A stretch of DNA of 64,000 nucleotides from Trebouxia sp. TZW2008 (Eukaryota > Chlorophyta > Trebouxiophyceae > Trebouxiales > Trebouxiaceae), in contig BDIU01000167.1 of NCBI GenBank assembly GCA_002118135.1, positions 124,536-188,535 of the forward strand. Direction: 5' to 3'. Position numbers and translations under genes: made by a program. The notes beneath the pieces are model-generated. The model saw only the letters and a list, made by a program, of their open reading frames with translations. It did no database searches and was not told the DNA's origin. Below are positions 59,901 to 64,000 of this stretch, one piece after another; position 1 is the stretch's first letter, and each line of letters starts with the position of its first letter.

Positions 59901-62900
59901 AAGCGTGTTACAATGAGAGCAGAAAAGCTTGTAGCCCAAAGGGGTAGTATCCAGACACCAGCCCCTCAGCAATAGTGAGACCCCTTCATTGCATAGGACA
60001 CGTCACTCTCGGGTTGCCTTTTTAGACAGAGGCTCCCATCATGACGCCTAACGGCATAGACGTTTCTTTTCTTACACATCACAATGCCCACCAATCCCTG
60101 CTTGCTCCTTTTGTGCACTGAAAGCCTGCTATGGAGCCTCCTCCCTCAAGTATGCTGGCACCCTTGTGTGCTGAGCCACTCCTATCTTGCATGGGACAGA
60201 TTGGGCAGATCATGATGCACACAACTCTACTTGCCCTTTTCCCTGCATGCCTTGTTCGCCTTCCTGCTACTTGCAGCATCTGGCAATGAAAGTGGTGTTG
60301 TTGAACACCTCTGCATGCATGTGATTCTGCCATTTGGAGGTGCAACTTTCATCCAGAGTCTCAAGCAACATCTGATTATGCAGATGGGACAAGCTCGCAA
60401 CCTAGCAACTTATCTGGTGTCCACTTCCCCAATGTACACATCTGGTTCTGCCAAACTTTTCAAACGTCTAGGCCCGGTCATGTATCCAAGCGCTGTGTTT
60501 GACAATGTGAAAGTGTTGCATAGACAATGTGTGCTTGTGCAGGTGGCACAAGCCGGCAATCTAGCAACTCATTTGGTGTCCAATTCTCTGATGCACCCAG
60601 CCTCCAGTCAACATGAGGTTTGGGAACACTGAAGACAACCCCACAGACAGCTGCCTATGAGCAGGCCCAGCGCCTCATCAGTCTCATTGTCAATGATCCA
60701 GTTGCTGCTCTTCTGCTGAGTCTTAGACAATGTGTGCTTGTGCAGGTGGCACAAGCCGGCAACCTAGCAACTCATTTGGTGTCCAATTCTCTGATGCACC
60801 TAGCCTTCAGCGACACTCCAGTCAAACAAAACATGATGTTTGGGAACACTGAAGACAACCCCACCCCAGACAGCTGCCTATGAGCAGGCCAAGCGCCTTC
60901 TCAGTGTGATTGACAACAATTCAGTTGCTGCTCTCCTGCTGAGTCTCAGACAATGTGTGATTGTGCAGGTGGCACAAGCCGGCAACCTAGCAACTTATTT
61001 GGTATCCAATTCTCTGATGCACCCAGCCTTCAGCGACACTCCAGTCAAACAAAACATGACGTTTGGGAACACTGGAGACGACCCCACCACAGCATACACC
61101 ATTGCCTACCGCACCGAGGCCCTGGTAGTGCGGCTCCAGACAGCTGCCTATGAGCAGGCTAAGCGCCAAATCAGGCTCACAAAGGACGTGATTGAGCAGC
61201 TGACTACTGAGTTGTTGGAGAGCCCAGGCGAGGAACTCGAAGGGGATCGCATTGTGGAAGTGATCAATGCCAACATCACTGATTATGATGAGCGGTGGGT
61301 GTTGGAGCAGCCGCAGGAGGAGGATGATACAGAGCAGGTGAGATTCTTGCCATGCTTGTTGCAACAGCATGCATGCAGTTTCTCACAAGTTCAGGCGGGA
61401 CTTCCGCCACCATTGCCTTGACAGCAGGCAGGTTGACCTTTTACAAGTCTGAATGGTCAACTGTTGGGGTGCCCAGATTGCATGCAACCATGCAGAGCGG
61501 CGTACTGCTGCAATATGTGCTGTAGATGAAGCGCGACTGACATCTTGGTATGTATATCTCCCTCACCTGCTGTGCTGATGCCATCTTAAATTGTCCTTGC
61601 ATATGACTTTGGACACGGTCATTCATTTTGTTCTTTGTATCTACCTAGTAACAGTGTTGATCCCATGAGACATCATCAGAACCTGTGTTCATCTTGAATA
61701 GCATGAAATGATCGTTGTGCCTTTGTTACACAGGGGTCAGCAGTGAGCTTTGATGACTCATTCACCATGGGCAAGGTGGGCTCAGTCTCTATGCGGCAGC
61801 AAGAGCAGCGAGATCCCATGAAGGAGTTGAGGCTGGACAGCGACGACATACAGCAAGCAGCTGAGGTTGTGCTGGGCAGACTGGACATCAGGGAACTCAT
61901 TGGTGGCACTAGTAAAGACAAAGCAGCCAAGGTAAGCTATCCAGTGATTTCCCTGACAAAAGCTTTCAATGTAAGGAGTTTCTCAATGCAAGGACAGCAA
62001 AGATATACAGCAAGCAGCTGAGGTTGTGCTGGGCAGACTGGACATCAGGAAACTCATTGGGGGCATGAGTGAAGACAAAGCAGCTCAGGTAAACTGTACA
62101 GTGCTTTCTCTCACAAAAGCACTCTCACAAAAGCACTCGAACAAGGAGATTTTCAGTGTAAGGACAGCAACGACATACAGCAAGCAGCTGAGGTTTTGCT
62201 GGGCAGACTGGTCATCAGGGAACTCATTGGTGGCACTAGTAAAGACAAAGCAGCTCAGGTAAGCTAACCAGTGATCTCTCTTACAAAATTATTCAGCACA
62301 AGGAGACTCTCAAAGTAATGACAGCAAAGACACACAGCAAGCACCTGAGGCCGTGCTGGGCAGACTGGACATCAGAGAACTCATTGGTAGCGCTAGTACA
62401 GACAAAGCAGATCAGGTAAGCTAATCAGTAATTTCCCCTTTAAAAGCAACTAATATATGGAAACTCTCAGTGTAAAGACAGCAGAGACATGCAGCAAGCA
62501 GCTGAGGCAAGCTGTACATCGATTTCCCCTGAGATGGACGCCCAATGTGATTTTGCTTGATGAAAGGACCAGGCAGTTGCAAATCAATTGCTTCATTCTG
62601 ACTGCAACGTACAGAGACCTCGTTGGTGGCAAGGCTACCAGGGACAAAGCAGCTGAGGTAAGCTATTCAGTAAGCTCTCTTGCAAAAGCACTCAATACAT
62701 GGAGATTTGCAATGTAAGGACAGCAAAGACATACAGCAAGCAGCTGAGGTGGTGCTGGGCACTTTGGACATCAGGGAGCTCATTAGGGGCACTGGCAGGG
62801 ACAAAGCAGCTCAGGTAAGCTGAACCAAGTTCTGCATTATCAAGCACTACTGACTCATTTGCACCAGTCTCTCCCTACAGTCTCGACACATGAAAAGTCC

Positions 62901-63702
62901 TAATAAGAACATTCTTGATTCAATGACAATGCAATTGGGAACCAGTCACTGCATCCTGACGGGAATGGTGTGTGTGAGTAAGGACAGTTTGCTGTATGGA
63001 CAAGTTTTTGGGGACCAAAGCATTTGTTGTGCAATGAAATGACATGCATGAAGATCTGCATTGTTACAGCATTGCTCATGTATGTACAGCCTTGCACATA
63101 CCTCGATGAAGCCAAAACTTAGAAAATTTTGCACCAGCACAGCCAAAGGGTCCGCTGTCAGAAACAAATTAATGGCAATGGGCAAATACAGGTCACTCTT
63201 TACCTGACTTACCTTGCTTGTCAGGTCAATGTTTGCAAGCATAGCCAATTGGCCCGCTGGCAAATACAGGTCGTCATTTCATTCGCTCTAAACCTGTGCT
63301 AGACCGGCTCAGCGGGCCCAGCCAGGTATGTTTCGAAGTAATCAACTGTCTTAGTGAAATAGCATTGGCATTGGCATGGCTTCACCTCTGCTGAGTGAAG
63401 GTATCTTCAGTTCTGGCTGTTTTAGGAGGCACACTGTAGGCCTTCATGATTTGTTCACTCTCGTCTGGTAGATGTCCACGTGCTGACAGGTTGACCAACT
63501 ACTGCAGGTGAAGCAGGATGTACAAGACCAGGAGGAGTTGCAGCGTTTGCTGTCAATACGCAAGTTTGCCAAGGACATGGGCCATGATGTGCCATTCCCA
63601 GATGCGCCTCCACGAGTTCCCCCACTAAATTCAAGTCAAGCATACCCATTGTACTCCTTTATACCAGATACAAACGATCTTAGATACGTGCCAGACTATT
63701 AG
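47986..63702 (+). CDS. Plastid FtsHi-type protein: AAA ATPase with inactive protease domain
   Basis: A 16-exon gene of 988 residues, every junction in phase: 47986-48195, 48279-48363, 48433-48467, 48569-48790, 50057-50167, 50409-50490, 51288-51432, 52501-52828, 53969-54161, 54873-55117, 56127-56255, 57589-57822, 59433-59618, 60969-61337, 61734-61931, 63508-63702. FtsHi proteins are membrane AAA ATPases of the chloroplast envelope; in land plants several serve in the Ycf2-FtsHi import motor. The N-terminus is transit-peptide-like ([16 protein letters not shown]). A membrane segment ([17 protein letters not shown]) precedes the AAA domain: Walker A GPPGTGKT, Walker B IIFIDEID, second region of homology VIGATNR...AGRFDRK. 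At the metalloprotease site, where FtsH has HEAGH after a conserved Ala, this protein reads ATTLMAKAV, so zinc ligands are absent. A long C-terminal extension has acidic (PQEEDDTEQ) and helical segments. The start was chosen from the signal; the frame is also open upstream to 47830. Which FtsHi subgroup is uncertain. Confidence 0.93.
48833..48960. repeat. About 26-bp tandem repeat in an FtsHi intron
   Basis: Four to five copies of 'gtccccaggtcatcaactcagcttatcaa', directly after the exon ending at 48790. Each copy contains an AGGT; no coding copy is visible. Confidence 0.85.
49570..49790. repeat. About 52-bp tandem repeat, four copies
   Basis: The unit contains 'catgcatgcaagccatgcat', then 'tgagctgattgcagc'. 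Copies are at about 49578, 49630, 49682 and 49734, in the same long FtsHi intron. Each copy is rich in self-complementary tgcatgca. Confidence 0.85.
52060..52488 (+). mobile_element. LINE 3' fragment with (TGAA/GTGA)n tail inside an FtsHi intron
   Basis: 52081-52326 encodes the C-terminal end of a LINE ORF2: [38 protein letters not shown] and LAHDRTGW are the classic block after the RT thumb. It ends in a stop, then about 30 bases of 3' sequence, then tgaatgaatg, expanded into about 80 bases of (gtga)n and back to (tgaa)n up to 52488. It is a 5'-truncated insertion in the sense orientation. The tail ends 12 bases before the AG of the next exon at 52501. It is unrelated in sequence to the LINE at 18-20 kb. 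Confidence 0.9.
53281..53968 (+). repeat. Four upstream copies of the FtsHi Walker-A exon edge
   Basis: Degenerate copies near 53281, 53463, 53632 and 53801 precede the intact exon at 53969; spacing is 168-182 bases. Each has the acceptor ctgctgttcag|GGC, codons for [12 protein letters not shown] or a damaged version (GPLGPGN, GPLGPGK), and [13 protein letters not shown]. Each then runs out of the exon at the same place into 'tgtttgccacacctctgctgaatcagg'. The second and third have lost the GxGK lysine or key glycines; the third ends at a TAG. Confidence 0.9.
54553..54872 (+). repeat. Two upstream copies of the FtsHi Walker-B exon edge
   Basis: Copies at about 54553 (reads [19 protein letters not shown]) and 54724 ([19 protein letters not shown]) precede the intact exon at 54873. 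Both keep the acceptor 'cttggctgcag|AT'. Confidence 0.88.
55555..56126 (+). repeat. Three upstream copies of exon 56127 edge
   Basis: A short copy at about 55555 and longer ones at 55806 and 55983 precede the intact exon. They keep tggcag|GTGCATGCAAG, then [14 protein letters not shown]; frames later break. Confidence 0.85.
56420..56545 (+). repeat. Two downstream copies of the 3' edge of exon 56127
   Basis: Copies at about 56430 and 56495 carry the exon end (LLNxSAIL then a GTAGG or GGAAGG donor and 'cctgccaa'). They follow the intact exon ending at 56255. Confidence 0.75.
56918..57588 (+). repeat. Four upstream copies of exon 57589 edge
   Basis: Copies at about 56920, 57065, 57270 and 57382 keep a 'ctcacag|GTGCG' type acceptor and VRxSKEQIDxPL, LELGLxSxxLPN. 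The intact exon at 57589 is the last. Confidence 0.88.
57875..58190 (+). repeat. Two downstream copies of the 3' edge of exon 57589
   Basis: Copies at about 57886 and 58062 carry 'ttgatggctaaggctgtc', [21 protein letters not shown] and, in the first, RFAPK followed by donor-like sequence. Both lie after the intact exon ending at 57822. Confidence 0.88.
58855..59432 (+). repeat. Four upstream copies of exon 59433 edge
   Basis: Copies at about 58857, 58988, 59132 and 59283 share 'acagga...', a Gln/Gly/Arg-rich stretch with 'gcaggcaggcgg' and 'cagtttgatgagctgtgt'. The intact exon follows at 59433. A partial copy of the exon's 3' half ([13 protein letters not shown]) lies downstream at about 59700-59760. 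Confidence 0.85.
60361..60968 (+). repeat. Three upstream copies of exon 60969 edge
   Basis: Copies at about 60385, 60541 and 60745 encode versions of [20 protein letters not shown]. The last two units also carry an AYEQAQR/AYEQAKR segment that occurs later in the intact exon, so the unit had an internal deletion before it multiplied. Confidence 0.85.
61985..62820 (+). repeat. Five downstream copies of the 3' edge of exon 61734
   Basis: Copies near 61993, 62160, 62318, 62470 and 62718 each encode part of [21 protein letters not shown] and most keep a CAG|gtaagc donor. The intact exon is first (61734-61931). One copy (62470) is heavily altered. Confidence 0.9.
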
Positions 63703-64000
63703 GTCATCACCTGACTAGATCTATCTAAATCAGTGTTCAGGACTTCAGGTGATACTGCCAAGTGTTTACGCCACATCAATAAACATTATAAGCAATGCAA
63801 ATCTGTTTACCAAGTTTAAAAACGCTAGATGTGCACCACTCGAATACAGCTCCTAAAAGACTTGCTGACGCAGTCAATGAATTTCGGGGAGTTCTGCATG
63901 TTACATGTCCAATAAAACTGCCTCACCCGTTTTACCAAGGCTTCAGGAGCCAAACAATGCAGGTGATTTGCCTACAATTACGTTGCTTCGCTTCAGAAGA
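63703..64000. other. 3' flank of the FtsHi gene
   Basis: AT-rich sequence after the stop codon, presumably 3' untranslated region. Two AATAAA-like strings occur (caataaacat near 63778, ccaataaaac near 63909). No further gene is seen. Confidence 0.5.

Noticed and set aside
60231..60883. Independent proteins encoded by the VAQAGNLAT repeats
   Set aside because: They are array copies of the edge of FtsHi exon 60969; the starts are arbitrary.

Overview
The window is nuclear DNA of a photosynthetic eukaryote, most likely a green alga. The evidence is genes split by many GT-AG introns, a plastid-type FtsHi AAA protein with a transit-peptide-like start, a eukaryotic tRNA-Pro, exosome and signal-peptidase subunits, LINE remnants, and coding sequence rich in CAG/GCT-encoded Gln, Ala and Ser tracts. 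A trebouxiophyte is a reasonable guess from overall style, but nothing here fixes the genus. There is no bacterial operon, CRISPR array or phage.

Layout. 0.3-10 kb: two or three unrecognised, low-complexity minus-strand genes surround a compact signal peptidase subunit gene (SPCS1/SPC12). 10.8-12.5 kb: a complete 7-exon exosome gene, RRP42 (minus), head-to-head with the first of two tandem PLAC8-family genes (12.96-14.63 and 16.01-17.57 kb, plus). 18.1-20.7 kb: a decayed, 5'-truncated LINE (minus), ending just upstream of a complete 8-exon SEC14/CRAL-TRIO gene (plus). 24.1-26.7 kb: a phytanoyl-CoA-dioxygenase-like gene (minus). 27.6 kb: tRNA-Pro(UGG). 28.1-45.0 kb: a very large FANCM-type DNA translocase gene whose last exon encodes a PHD finger. 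45.7-47.5 kb: a two-exon leucine-rich-repeat gene (minus). 48.0-63.7 kb: a 16-exon plastid FtsHi-type gene with intact ATPase motifs and a destroyed protease motif.

The most unusual property is structural. In the two giant genes and in the dioxygenase gene, many introns carry degenerate tandem copies of the neighbouring exon edge. Copies of an exon's 5' part, with its acceptor, lie upstream of the intact exon. Copies of the 3' part, with its donor, lie downstream. The duplicated unit is therefore the exon-intron junction itself, about 90-245 bp per copy. At least a dozen such arrays inflate FANCM and FtsHi to 16-17 kb each, while the nearby RRP42 and SEC14 genes are compact and free of them.

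The genes are not functionally linked: they concern RNA decay, secretion, lipid transfer, DNA repair and plastid proteostasis. Exon boundaries were derived by hand from reading-frame continuity, GT/GC-AG sites and remembered family conservation. Where phases agree across every junction (RRP42, SEC14, FtsHi and FANCM from its second exon on) the models are strong. Starts of the low-complexity genes and of FANCM are weak.
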